This document shows, piece after piece, positions 1 to 8,162 of a stretch of 64,000 bases of DNA. Each line of letters begins with the position of its first letter. The stretch's first letter is position 1. The stretch is from Enterococcus mediterraneensis (GTDB lineage Bacteria > Bacillota > Bacilli > Lactobacillales > Enterococcaceae), in assembly GCF_900604485.1 (NCBI RefSeq), contig NZ_UWOP01000001.1, forward strand, positions 729,501 through 793,500, in the 5' to 3' direction. The notes under the pieces are model-generated. The model was not told the DNA's origin. It saw only the letters and a program-made list of their open reading frames with translations, and did not search any database. The translations under genes and the position numbers were made by a program.

Positions 1-414
1 TTCCTCGGTCTCCGGTTCAACTTTCGGCACCACAAATTCAATTTCCTCATTCATATGAGAAGGAACTGCCACAAATGTCGTAAAGCAGGTTGCCGCTAGA
101 TACCGTTCTCCTGTCGTCAGATTTTCACCAATCACTTTGACAAACACTTCCATTGATTTATGATGGGTCCCTGACACATATGATTCCACACAGACAGAGT
201 GATTTTCATGCAACGGTTTTAAAAAATTTAAGTTATCCAGTGAAGCGGTCACTGCGCCTCTTCGGCAATGACGTGTCACAGAGATCGAAGCTGTATCATC
301 GATCAATGTCATCAGCTTCCCACCAAACAAAAAACCAAATGGATTCAAATCAAAAGGGAAGATCCGATGAGTTTGGATTGCCCGAGAGGTTCGGCAATAA
401 TGATATTCTTCCAA
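1..414 (-). CDS. Acyl-CoA thioesterase, hotdog fold (3' end cut by window)
   Basis: The reverse strand is open for 138 codons from a TTG at 414 to the window edge. No ATG fits the frame. The TTG is preceded by GGAG about 8 nt upstream and directly follows an in-frame stop, so it is the likely start. The protein shows the hotdog thioesterase pattern: an early RTSRAIQTHRIFPFD stretch, then NPFGFLFGGKLMTLID and a TRH segment, as in the YkhA/YciA family that hydrolyses cytosolic acyl-CoAs. The C-terminus lies outside the window. The family call is by recognised motifs and the substrate is unknown. Confidence 0.72.
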   Translation of the reverse strand, partial: MEEYHYCRTSRAIQTHRIFPFDLNPFGFLFGGKLMTLIDDTASISVTRHCRRGAVTASLDNLNFLKPLHENHSVCVESYVSGTHHKSMEVFVKVIGENLTTGERYLAATCFTTFVAVPSHMNEEIEFVVPKVEPETEE

Positions 415-796
415 CTATATTCACTCCATTCATGCATCGTGATGGCTAGAGTATATCACAACAAAAGAAAAATAAACATCCTGCAACAGTACTGATCCGA
501 GCCCAATAAAAAATGTGCTATTCTAAGTTTCAGTCAAATAAAGTACCCGGAAAATAGCAAGCTTGCCTTTATAGTCTAATAGCTCCGCCTCAAGATTTAA
601 CGAGCAATATTTGTTATTAACCTTCTAAAATACGTATATGACCATTTTATCCAAATATCAAACCTTAAATGTTAAAAAAACTTACCACTGTATTCTCTCT
701 TAGCATTAAAGTGCTTCTTTACCTTGCCATCACTAAAACTCCTCTGTCGAATATACAGTGATTTGTCAGTAACTCGTTGCTATTCGGATTGCCCAC
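415..796. other. Intergenic region, nothing recognised
   Basis: About 380 AT-rich bases with no credible ORF, RNA fold or repeat that I can identify. A reverse-strand frame near 690-770 stays open for some 35 codons, but it has no start and no recognisable family, so it is not called. Confidence 0.4.
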
Positions 797-859
797 AAAA
801 AAACTCCCTGATCTGCTAAGCGGCTGCCAACCGCTCATCAAATCGAAAGGAGTTTTTTT
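797..859. terminator. Bidirectional terminator-like inverted repeat
   Basis: An 11-nt arm (AAAAAAACTCC, 797-807) pairs with GGAGTTTTTTT (849-859). The loop contains a smaller GAGCGG/CCGCT hairpin. The T-run on either strand allows termination both ways. It most plausibly ends the leftward transcript of the two small genes to its right. Confidence 0.55.
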
Positions 860-927
860 ACTCATATAGCTAGTTTATCCACGCGTTTTTACGACCGAAA
901 AACACGACGAAAATTCACCAGATGATA

Positions 928-1305
928 TCAAGTTTTCTGAATTTTTGCCGCTTCAAGTTTTCGCTTGTTGTACTGCTTCAGTTTCCGAAGTTCCCGCATT
1001 TGCTTTGTCTCTAACACTTCCATTAAGAATTGGCTATAACGCCCAAATTGCAGTGCTTCACAAAAATTATCTACGACATGAAAATCGTTGATGGAATACG
1101 GCAAGTGATCCATATCTTCTTGGAACAACTCCAGCTGTAATGCGCGAGCTTTTGCTAAATGTTCCTGTTCTTGCTTTATGTGGCTGACCATTTTCCCCAC
1201 GTCTTTTTGATGGAAAGCGAGGATTCCCTTTGTCAGTTCTTCGATAGCGTCATCTGAAACATAACTGATTTGAAACGAAAGTGCTTTGGTTTTTGTCGTA
1301 GACAT
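928..1305 (-). CDS. Lactose-family PTS IIA-like protein, phospho-His retained
   Basis: 125 residues, ATG start behind GAGGGGA. I align it by eye to the lactose/cellobiose IIA family (about 105 residues, three-helix bundle). An N-terminal FQISYVSDDA matches the family's FEIVAYAGDA. LPYS at 68-71 is followed by His76 and Asp79, in the same register as the phosphorylated His and Mg-binding Asp of lactococcal IIA-Lac. The last 30 residues form a lysine-rich tail that the classical family lacks. There is no matching IIB or IIC beside it: the nearest PTS (3.3-5.2 kb) is fructose-type. It may phosphorylate a distant IIB or serve as a regulator. Similarity is visual and weak overall, so the function is an inference. 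Confidence 0.5.
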   Translation of the reverse strand: MSTTKTKALSFQISYVSDDAIEELTKGILAFHQKDVGKMVSHIKQEQEHLAKARALQLELFQEDMDHLPYSINDFHVVDNFCEALQFGRYSQFLMEVLETKQMRELRKLKQYNKRKLEAAKIQKT

Positions 1306-1372
1306 AATAAATCCCCTCTATTCTTAGTTTTTTTGGTACAAGAAAAGATACGTAAATCAATCTACTCTCTCT

Positions 1373-1678
1373 TTAAATTTCTTTTTCCAAAGTATTTTGT
1401 ATTGATTCAAAGAATTCTCCCCAGTGCATAGCAGTAGTGAGACATTCCTTTGCGCTAGAGACCTCCGCAGGTTTGATCGGAGAGCGTTTTTCCAGATAAA
1501 ACAACTTCCTTTCTAAATTGTTAGCTACATTTAAGCAGACTTGACCTTGATTAAGGAGTCGTAGCGATTTGCTGATCTCTCCTTGTTTGATCATTTTCGT
1601 CCCTTCTAAAAAATAGTCCATCGCCATTTCCGCATGGTTGAGAATCAACGATGCGTATATTTGCTCTTGTGCTGTCAT
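1373..1678 (-). CDS. Degenerate lactose-family PTS IIA-like protein, phospho-His lost
   Basis: 101 residues, ATG behind GGAGGAAG. Length and helix pattern follow lactose-family IIA, and the protein looks like a paralogue of the next gene (928-1305), 67 nt downstream. At the active-site region (70-80) the catalytic His aligns with Ser75 and the Mg-binding Asp with Glu78, so phosphotransfer by the known chemistry should not be possible. It could be a partner subunit in a mixed trimer, a regulatory dummy, or an unrelated helical protein. A terminator at 1784-1822 separates it from the PTS/GH1 operon to its right, so the pair is probably its own transcription unit. Confidence 0.42.
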   Translation of the reverse strand: MTAQEQIYASLILNHAEMAMDYFLEGTKMIKQGEISKSLRLLNQGQVCLNVANNLERKLFYLEKRSPIKPAEVSSAKECLTTAMHWGEFFESIQNTLEKEI

Positions 1679-1783
1679 TTTCTTCCTCCAAACATTTTAT
1701 TTTTTTTGCTTTTCTAGAATAGATACGCAACCATTCAATAAAATCTTCGAGAAAAAGAAAAAGTTTTGAAATGTTATTACAAT

Positions 1784-1822
1784 AAAAAAACCACATGAAA
1801 TACACCGATCATTTCATGTAGT
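1784..1822 (-). terminator. Rho-independent terminator after the GH1 gene
   Basis: On the reverse strand CTACATGAAAT pairs with ATTTCATGTGG around a 9-nt loop and is followed by seven T. It lies about 40 nt past the GH1 stop and closes the fructose-type PTS operon. Confidence 0.75.
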
Positions 1823-1859
1823 TTCCAATTTTCATCTATTTGGTTGCCAAACGTAATTG

Positions 1860-3290
<1,431 letters not shown>

Positions 3291-3310
3291 TCATTGTCCT
3301 CCATTCTAAA

Positions 3311-4384
3311 TTATATGTTCTTTGATAAACTTTGATTTTCATTTTCTTGTAGTAGTTTCGTTGCTGACTTCTTATACTTTAAAGCTTTAAGACTATTTAC
3401 CATCACAGCTGTAACTATGACTCCTGCTGCGATACATAATACATACAGCAGAATATTACTAGCGAAAGGAATGGCTAAAAATGTTGATAAAGCAGTATTT
3501 TGTGTAATACCTAAAAGTGTAACCAATCCACTCGAAACCGTCGTACCTACAATGATACTAGGCAATACGCATAAAGGATCTGCAACTGCAAAAGGGATCG
3601 CTCCTTCTGATATACCGACTAATCCCATGACGATTGCGGATCGTCCGCTCTCGATTTCTTCTTCGGAATAATATTTTTTCCCAATGATTGTCGCTAAAAA
3701 CATCCCCACAGGCGCAATGGAAACCGCAATCTCCATCGGGGTGCTGATGGTATAAATTCCTTCCGCAAAAGCGGCTAATCCGAATGTATTGGCGATTTTA
3801 TTAATTGGTCCGCCCATATCGATCGCCATCATCGCTCCCAGTATGATAGACAGCAACACTGCATTACCGCCGCTCATGCTCTGAAGCCAATTCGTCAAAG
3901 ATTCGTTCATTGCGGCAATGGGTGTACCGATGACATAAATTGTTAAAAAGCCAATAACCGTTGAACCAATCAATGGAATCAGTACCATCGTTTTTACTGG
4001 TGCTATTCGTGGTGGTAGTTTAACTTTCTTTAAAAGCAATACAAAATATCCTGATGCGATCCCTACAGCCATGCCGCCTAAAAAACCAGAATTGAGTTGT
4101 TGTGCTACCATCCCACCAATAAAAGCAGGTCCTAATCCAGGTTTATCGGCAATCGAATAGCTTATATATGCGGCAATGATTGGAACGACCAATCCCAGAC
4201 CAATCACACCTAATTGTCTTAGTTCTCCCCAAACGGTGGTCGTATCATTCCATACATCTGGTCCACCGAAAATTACCGCGAAAGAAGCCATCAAGCCACC
4301 TGCAACAACTACTGGCAACATATATGAAACACCAGTCATAAAGTGTCTCGCAAGTTCCTTACTAAATGTTTTTACGTTCGACAT
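3311..4384 (-). CDS. PTS fructose-family EIIC permease
   Basis: 357 residues with about nine hydrophobic segments. HFMTGVSYMLPVVVAGGL at the N-terminus, IAAYISYSIADKPGLGPAFIGG and DMGGPINKIANTF are signatures of fructose/mannitol-superfamily EIIC. It forms the membrane channel for a sugar phosphorylated through the IIA and IIB encoded just upstream. The gene starts 4 nt past the IIB stop. A GH1 phospho-glycosidase follows, so the cargo is more likely a beta-glycoside or a disaccharide than fructose itself. Confidence 0.9.
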   Translation of the reverse strand: MSNVKTFSKELARHFMTGVSYMLPVVVAGGLMASFAVIFGGPDVWNDTTTVWGELRQLGVIGLGLVVPIIAAYISYSIADKPGLGPAFIGGMVAQQLNSGFLGGMAVGIASGYFVLLLKKVKLPPRIAPVKTMVLIPLIGSTVIGFLTIYVIGTPIAAMNESLTNWLQSMSGGNAVLLSIILGAMMAIDMGGPINKIANTFGLAAFAEGIYTISTPMEIAVSIAPVGMFLATIIGKKYYSEEEIESGRSAIVMGLVGISEGAIPFAVADPLCVLPSIIVGTTVSSGLVTLLGITQNTALSTFLAIPFASNILLYVLCIAAGVIVTAVMVNSLKALKYKKSATKLLQENENQSLSKNI

Positions 4385-4388
4385 TTTT

Positions 4389-4709
4389 TCATCCTCCTAC
4401 TATGTTTAGTACACGATCAAAAATCGCTTCGCCATTTTTGATCACATCAGATGTCCCAACTTCGATAATTTTTTTCTTTTCAAATCGTTCCTTATCAACT
4501 ACTGATGTATCTACTGCGAATATGACCGCATCTGCTTCGTCAACATCTTGCTGTAATAATCGGTTTTCAATTCCCATGGCTCCTTGTGTTTCGACTTTAA
4601 TCAAGCAACCTTTCTTTTTCGCATATTTTTTTAAATTTGCTTCTGCCATATATGTGTGGGCAACGCCAGTAATACACGCTGTAATAGCTACAATTTTCAA
4701 ACTTTTCAT
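4389..4709 (-). CDS. PTS fructose-family EIIB
   Basis: 106 residues. The N-terminal ITACITGVAHTYMAEA carries the active-site cysteine in the CxTGxAHT context of fructose-family IIB proteins. The cysteine takes phosphate from IIA and passes it to the sugar in IIC. It is encoded as a separate polypeptide between IIA (12-nt gap) and IIC (4-nt gap). Start ATG with an upstream AGGAGAATG region. Confidence 0.9.
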   Translation of the reverse strand: MKSLKIVAITACITGVAHTYMAEANLKKYAKKKGCLIKVETQGAMGIENRLLQQDVDEADAVIFAVDTSVVDKERFEKKKIIEVGTSDVIKNGEAIFDRVLNIVGG

Positions 4710-4721
4710 CGTTTCATTCTC

Positions 4722-5171
4722 CTAACTTTTTAAAATTTCTAACAAACCATCGATTGATTGCTCATTATTGAGACTATCTATAAACTCTTCATTCATCAGC
4801 TTTCTTGATAACTCCGCTAACATCTTTAAATGCTCGTTTCCCTTATCTGTTTGAGGAATAGCCATTAGAAAGATCTTATCTATCGGTTCATTATCCAAAG
4901 AATCCCAATCAATCGGCTGGCTTGTTTTGGCAAATACAAGAGTTGCCTCTTTGACTGTAGTTCCTTTCCCATGAGGAATCGCAAGCCCATTTCCAATTCC
5001 TGTTGTCGCATAGCTTTCTCTTTCCAATACATTTTCCACAAAAACTTTGTCATCGACTAAATAGCCACAATTAAATAAGTGTTCAGCTAATTTTTCAATT
5101 GCTTCTTTTTTTGATTCAGAACTGAAATCAGTAATGATATTTTCTCTTAGAAAAATATTTTGTAGACCCAT
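4722..5171 (-). CDS. PTS fructose-family EIIA
   Basis: 149 residues from the ATG at 5171, chosen because GGAGGG lies 6 nt before it; the 20 codons of open frame further upstream lie in the leader terminator. The protein has the PTS_EIIA type-2 fold pattern, with the phosphorylated His in GLAIPHGKG. First gene of the IIA-IIB-IIC-GH1 operon. A RAT/terminator leader precedes it, so expression is probably controlled by antitermination. Confidence 0.88.
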   Translation of the reverse strand: MGLQNIFLRENIITDFSSESKKEAIEKLAEHLFNCGYLVDDKVFVENVLERESYATTGIGNGLAIPHGKGTTVKEATLVFAKTSQPIDWDSLDNEPIDKIFLMAIPQTDKGNEHLKMLAELSRKLMNEEFIDSLNNEQSIDGLLEILKS

Positions 5172-5186
5172 TATTTCCCTCCTTCC

Positions 5187-5239
5187 AAAAAAGGCAGGCT
5201 CGAACCACATCACATTCGTGAAATGGATCAAGCCTGCCT
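5187..5239 (-). terminator. Leader terminator of the fructose-type PTS operon
   Basis: Reverse strand: AGGCAGGCT (5231-5239) pairs perfectly with AGCCTGCCT (5192-5200) around a 30-nt loop and is followed by six T. It ends only about 16 nt before the IIA start, so it acts as an attenuator rather than as the end of another gene. Its 5' arm overlaps the RAT-like element at 5225-5253. Confidence 0.78.
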
Positions 5240-5253
5240 ACCAGTTACTCTCC
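5225..5253 (-). promoter_or_regulatory. RAT-like ribonucleic antiterminator element
   Basis: Read on the reverse strand this 29-nt stretch begins GGAGAGTAACTGG and continues to CAGGC...ATCC. It resembles the RAT sites bound by LicT/SacT/BglG proteins (GGATTGTTACTG, loop, CAGGCAAAACC): same length, same ACTG-loop-CAGGC core, and GGA/TCC closing pairs. It shares bases with the 5' arm of the terminator, the arrangement needed for antitermination. Several consensus positions differ, so binding is an inference. Confidence 0.58.
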
Positions 5254-5407
5254 AATATAGATCATTCAATTTTTTGATACCGTTGCGCATGTTTTGTATT
5301 AACACTGTCACCTCGCTTCTTCCCAAATCCGATGCCACGCTGCACCAACACCCATTCTCCTTTCTCACCCATTTCTTTTGCGATCACCGCGTTGTGCGAC
5401 AATACTT

Positions 5408-5415
5408 GAATTACC
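5408..5415. repeat. Target site duplication, left copy
   Basis: GAATTACC here is repeated exactly at 7761-7768 on the other side of the element. Eight bases is the usual duplication for IS66 elements. The intact flanks show a fairly recent, simple insertion. Confidence 0.93.
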
Positions 5416-5439
5416 GTAAGCGCCCCATAGAACAGTACC
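5416..5439 (+). repeat. IS66-family left terminal inverted repeat
   Basis: Twenty-four bases starting GTAAGCGCCCC, perfectly complementary to the right end at 7737-7760. IS66 elements usually start with GTAA. Confidence 0.93.
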
Positions 5440-5497
5440 TTACTAACAAATGCACCTCAAGATATACTTGAGCTATCAAGAAGTCTGGAGGTTTTCT

Positions 5498-5692
5498 ATG
5501 TATAAATTAAATGAGATTGTTCCTGTCCAATTAGGAAACGAAAAGAGTGCACCAGAAAAAGGTAAACCCGCGGCTGCCAAGTTAGCGATGCGCATCAAAA
5601 GAGAGAATGGTTCTGAAGTTTTGATCTATAACGGTATTAACAATTATATTCTTCAAGCTATTTTGAAAGAACTGTTGTCCAATGCTTTATGA
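5498..5692 (+). CDS. tnpA: IS66 accessory protein TnpA
   Basis: 64 residues from the ATG at 5498, chosen over an upstream ATG because GGAGG lies about 8 nt before it. It begins MYKLNEIVPVQLG and contains VRI-like basic segments and IYNG near the end. Position and size match the first, poorly understood gene of IS66 elements. It overlaps tnpB by 11 nt, suggesting coupled translation. The sequence is less conserved than TnpB, so the identity rests partly on context. Confidence 0.75.
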   Translation: MYKLNEIVPVQLGNEKSAPEKGKPAAAKLAMRIKRENGSEVLIYNGINNYILQAILKELLSNAL

Positions 5693-6035
5693 TTTACTTC
5701 AAACCAAACATATTTATATTGTGTGCGGAAAAACAGATTTGCGAAAAGGAATTGATGGTCTTGCCAGTCTTATTCAACAAGAGTATCAACTCGAGCTTTA
5801 CGAAGATGCCGTTTTTTTATTTTGCGGGAACCGTCAAGACCGTTTCAAACTTCTCTATTGGGACGGTGATGGTTTTCTTCTCTGTTATAAGCGGATAGAA
5901 AACGGCAAGTTAAAATGGCCTCGGACGAAAGACGAAGTTCGAACCTTAACGAACCAACAGGTTCGATGGTTGTTAGAAGGATTAAGTATCGATCAACCTC
6001 GAGCTATTTTGCCAGGAAAAAAAGGAGTTTTTTAA
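5682..6035 (+). CDS. tnpB: IS66 accessory protein TnpB
   Basis: 117 residues. CGKTDLRKGIDGLASLI near the N-terminus, FLFCGNRQDRFKLLYWDGDGF in the middle and RIENGKLKWP after it are the standard IS66 Orf2 (TnpB) motifs. Required for transposition in studied IS66 members, function unknown. The full usual length is present. Confidence 0.95.
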   Translation: MLYDLLQTKHIYIVCGKTDLRKGIDGLASLIQQEYQLELYEDAVFLFCGNRQDRFKLLYWDGDGFLLCYKRIENGKLKWPRTKDEVRTLTNQQVRWLLEGLSIDQPRAILPGKKGVF

Positions 6036-6038
6036 GCT

Positions 6039-6070
6039 GGGGGGTTAACACAAAAAATGTGTTGAACCCC
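6039..6070 (+). other. Stem-loop between tnpB and tnpC
   Basis: GGGGTTAACACA pairs with TGTGTTGAACCCC around a short A-loop, a nearly perfect 12-bp stem in the 100-nt gap between tnpB and tnpC. There is no strong T-run after it. It may pause transcription, protect mRNA or limit transposase expression; this is inference. Confidence 0.6.
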
Positions 6071-6136
6071 TATTTCTTGTGCGTTTCTTGTGGTATTCTG
6101 TAACAAAATCAGTTCGATTCAAGGTGGTGAAAAATT

Positions 6137-7684
6137 TTGGAAACTACAGATACGTTGCTTCAGTTGCTTCAAGAAGCCCATAAAACCAATCAAGCACAAC
6201 AACAAACCATTCAGAATCTTACAACTGAAATCCAACTATTGAATGAAAAGGTCAATTATTTAACCAACAAATTATTTGGACGCTCTAAAGAGACTCTCTT
6301 TGAGGAAACGAATGGGCAATTGAATCTTTTTAGTGATGAAGAAATTTCTGTAAGTGTTCCAGAAGCAGCTGCCACCATTATTCCAGTAAAAGGACATCAA
6401 CGAGTTGTAGGAACGAAAGCAGACAAAATCAAACACTTACCTATAACAGAGAAAGAACATCTCCTTCCTTTGGAAGAACAATTTTGTGAACATTGCGGTT
6501 CACAGATGAAAGATATCGGACGGACAAAAGTACGAGAAGAAATTCGTTTCCATCAGGCTATGTTGGATTGTCTCACCCATTATCAACATACCTATTGTTG
6601 TAAAAGCTGCGAAAAAGAAGGACTTTCTTCTTTTAAAAAAGCGATCGTTCCTAAACCTTTGATTTCTAATAGCTTAGGTTCCAATAGTTTAGTGGCGGAA
6701 ACGATCCGGATGAAATTTGGTCAGAAAGTTCCTGCCTATCGGCAAGAGAACTATTGGAAACAAACACATGGGTTGGATATTTCGAGAGATAATATCACCA
6801 ATTGGCATATTAAAGCAGTGCAAAACGCGTTAGACCCTTTAGGAGAACGATTAAGAGTCTATCTTAATCAAGAAGAGATTCTACACGGGGATGAAACAAG
6901 TTATCGTGTGATTGAAAGTGCCAAAACAGATACCTATTACTGGCAGTTTTGTACAGGAAAAGACAGTCAGCATCCCATCGTTTATTATCACCACGACGAA
7001 AGTCGTGCTGGAGATGTTCCGAAAACTTTTCTCAAGGAGTTTACAGGGTATTTACACTGTGACGGCTATAGCGGGTATAATGCCGTGGAAAGTGTACGAC
7101 TTGTCTATTGTTTCGCGCATGTTCGGCGGAAATTTTTCGAAGCAATTCCAAAAGGAAAGAAAAACACGGATATTCCCGCAGCTCAAGCAGTCAAACAATT
7201 GGATAAATGGTTTGTCCTAGAAAAGAAATGGAAAGACTTTTCTCCTGAGAAGCGATTAAGCTGTCGGCAACAAGAACTGCGTCCATTATTTATTGCTTTT
7301 TATGAGTGGATGGCAACGATAGATCCTGTTGCAAAATCCAAGTTGGATGCAGCCGTTCAATATGCGTGTAAACTACGAAGTGGTTTTGAACCTATTTTTG
7401 AAGATGGTCGTTTAGAACTCACAAATAATCGTGCGGAGCGAAATATCAAAGAGCTGGTGATAGGACGGAAAAATTGGTTGCATTCCACAAGTCTTGAAGG
7501 AGCACGAACTTCAGGAATCATTCTGAGTGTATATAAAACAGCAGAACTTAACGGATTGAATCCTGTAAAGTATCTAGAGTTTCTATTTGATAAGATACCA
7601 AATCTTCCCGTACTTTCAGCAGAAACTTTAGATCAACTGTTGCCTTGGAACAAGGATGTACAACAACATTTTTCTCGTAACTAA
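6137..7684 (+). CDS. tnpC: IS66 transposase TnpC
   Basis: 515 residues from a TTG start behind AAGGTGG. Order: N-terminal leucine-rich coiled region (to about 50), FGRSKE motif, zinc-binding CEHCGS and CCKSCEKEG pairs (about 115-165), then the DDE catalytic core with HGDET, LHCDGYSGYN and the final Glu in LTNNRAERNIKELVIGRKNWL. The C-terminal IS66 extension is present. Intact, so probably functional. The unusual start codon may keep transposase levels low. Confidence 0.95.
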   Translation: METTDTLLQLLQEAHKTNQAQQQTIQNLTTEIQLLNEKVNYLTNKLFGRSKETLFEETNGQLNLFSDEEISVSVPEAAATIIPVKGHQRVVGTKADKIKHLPITEKEHLLPLEEQFCEHCGSQMKDIGRTKVREEIRFHQAMLDCLTHYQHTYCCKSCEKEGLSSFKKAIVPKPLISNSLGSNSLVAETIRMKFGQKVPAYRQENYWKQTHGLDISRDNITNWHIKAVQNALDPLGERLRVYLNQEEILHGDETSYRVIESAKTDTYYWQFCTGKDSQHPIVYYHHDESRAGDVPKTFLKEFTGYLHCDGYSGYNAVESVRLVYCFAHVRRKFFEAIPKGKKNTDIPAAQAVKQLDKWFVLEKKWKDFSPEKRLSCRQQELRPLFIAFYEWMATIDPVAKSKLDAAVQYACKLRSGFEPIFEDGRLELTNNRAERNIKELVIGRKNWLHSTSLEGARTSGIILSVYKTAELNGLNPVKYLEFLFDKIPNLPVLSAETLDQLLPWNKDVQQHFSRN

Positions 7685-7736
7685 AAACGCCAAACATTCC
7701 CGATTCTATTCTATAGGTCGGGTTATTTGACGTACA

Positions 7737-7760
7737 GGTACTGTTCTATGGGGCGCTTAC
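7737..7760 (-). repeat. IS66-family right terminal inverted repeat
   Basis: The complement of the left end, 24 of 24 bases, ending CGCTTAC. Confidence 0.93.
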
Positions 7761-7768
7761 GAATTACC
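7761..7768. repeat. Target site duplication, right copy
   Basis: GAATTACC, identical to 5408-5415. It lies within the first codons of the interrupted antiterminator gene. Confidence 0.93.
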
Positions 7769-7802
7769 ACCATACTCCCACCCTTTCTGATAGCAAAAAC
7801 AA

Positions 7803-7840
7803 ATAAAAAAGAGGTACCAGACAACTGTCCAATACCTCTG
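7803..7840 (-). terminator. Terminator or attenuator in the antiterminator gene's leader
   Basis: On the reverse strand AGAGGTA (7833-7839) pairs with TACCTCT (7810-7816), with an inner GACA/TGTC stem, followed by six T. It sits between the promoter at 8074-8103 and the antiterminator start at 7773. It may therefore be an attenuator of that gene, or simply stop read-through from the polysaccharide operon. Confidence 0.65.
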
Positions 7841-7912
7841 ACATAGCAAATAATCAAGCAAAACTTTCCTCAAAATTGACCTAATTTGAACAAAAAAATT
7901 CCAGTAAACCGG

Positions 7913-7941
7913 TGGAAATCCAGTAAAAAATTAGGTACAAT
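7913..7941 (+). promoter_or_regulatory. Promoter for the candidate small RNA
   Basis: TGGAAA (7913-7918), a 17-nt spacer, then TACAAT (7936-7941). The spacing is ideal and the -10 box good. No ORF with a ribosome site follows on this strand. Confidence 0.5.
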
Positions 7942-7947
7942 AAACAA

Positions 7948-8050
7948 GGTTAGTGCTTGCACTAACTATGGCAACTTGATGGTCAGCTGTATTGACTTAT
8001 CAAGGCCTTGTAGTTTCGCTACCAACGGAACTGCAAGGTGCCTTTTTTTA
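7948..8050 (+). ncRNA. Candidate small RNA, antisense to the antiterminator leader
   Basis: A transcript from the promoter at 7913-7941 would be about 100 nt. It has a perfect hairpin GTTAGTGC/GCACTAAC (7949-7966), a second hairpin CTTGAT/ATCAAG (7975-8004), and a long terminator stem (8002-8043) with seven T. The second hairpin and the terminator share a few bases, so they may compete. It lies wholly opposite the leader transcribed from 8074-8103. I do not recognise a family. An antisense regulator is one option and a stand-alone sRNA another; both are inference. Confidence 0.45.
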
Positions 8051-8073
8051 TTTGATTTAAACTATCTGGCTAT

Positions 8074-8103
8074 ATTCTAATGAAAACGGTTGTTTATTGT
8101 CAA
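8074..8103 (-). promoter_or_regulatory. Strong promoter pointing to the split antiterminator gene
   Basis: Reverse strand TTGACA (8098-8103), 18-nt spacer, TAGAAT (8074-8079). Five or six of six bases match in each box. The transcript would run about 295 nt before the CAT-domain start at 7773, unusually long for a leader, passing under the opposite-strand small RNA and a terminator-like hairpin. Confidence 0.65.
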
Positions 8104-8162
8104 GCGAACAGGGGAAAAAAGTTTGGTGAAAAGTTCCAAGGCTTACTCAAAGAAAAAAATTC

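Larger units (their letters stand above)
5416..7760 (+). mobile_element. Complete IS66-family insertion sequence, about 2.35 kb
   Basis: Perfect 24-bp terminal inverted repeats, 8-bp target duplication, and the three-gene tnpA-tnpB-tnpC layout typical of IS66 in this size range. All three genes are intact, so it may be active. It has inserted into the fifth codon of the CAT-domain antiterminator gene, facing the opposite way. Its tail (7701-7725) holds a CCCGA/TCGGG hairpin after tnpC. Confidence 0.95.
5262..7773 (-). pseudogene. CAT-domain-only LicT/BglG-type antiterminator, split by IS66 element
   Basis: Joining the sequence to the right of the element (ATG at 7773, behind AGGGTGGGAG) with that to its left (5262-5415), counting the duplicated 8 bp once, gives a 52-codon ORF. 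It begins MVVIQVLSHNAVIAK and contains GIGFGKKRGDSV, the hallmark pattern of the CAT RNA-binding domain of LicT/SacY/GlcT proteins. It stops at 5262, with no PRD regulatory domains, 9 nt before the RAT-like site. Isolated CAT domains of this family are known to antiterminate constitutively. The gene is either a natural mini-antiterminator or the remnant of a full-length gene. The insertion after codon 4 removes its start and ribosome site. Confidence 0.72.

Noticed and set aside
690-780. Possible gene remnant on the reverse strand
   Set aside because: About 35 open codons without a start or recognisable relative; too little to call a pseudogene.
7948-8050. tracrRNA-like RNA
   Set aside because: The GGCAACTTGA stretch and hairpin series recall tracrRNA tails, but there is no CRISPR array, cas gene or anti-repeat anywhere in the window.
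7886-8080. 64-residue plus-strand ORF
   Set aside because: No ribosome site, no family, and it lies across the small-RNA promoter, hairpins and terminator.
7774-8162. Type I toxin-antitoxin locus
   Set aside because: The overlapping opposed transcripts suggest one, but I found no short hydrophobic ORF with a start and ribosome site on the leftward RNA. The only ATG frame of note (start near 7825) has no ribosome site and runs into the split gene's leader.
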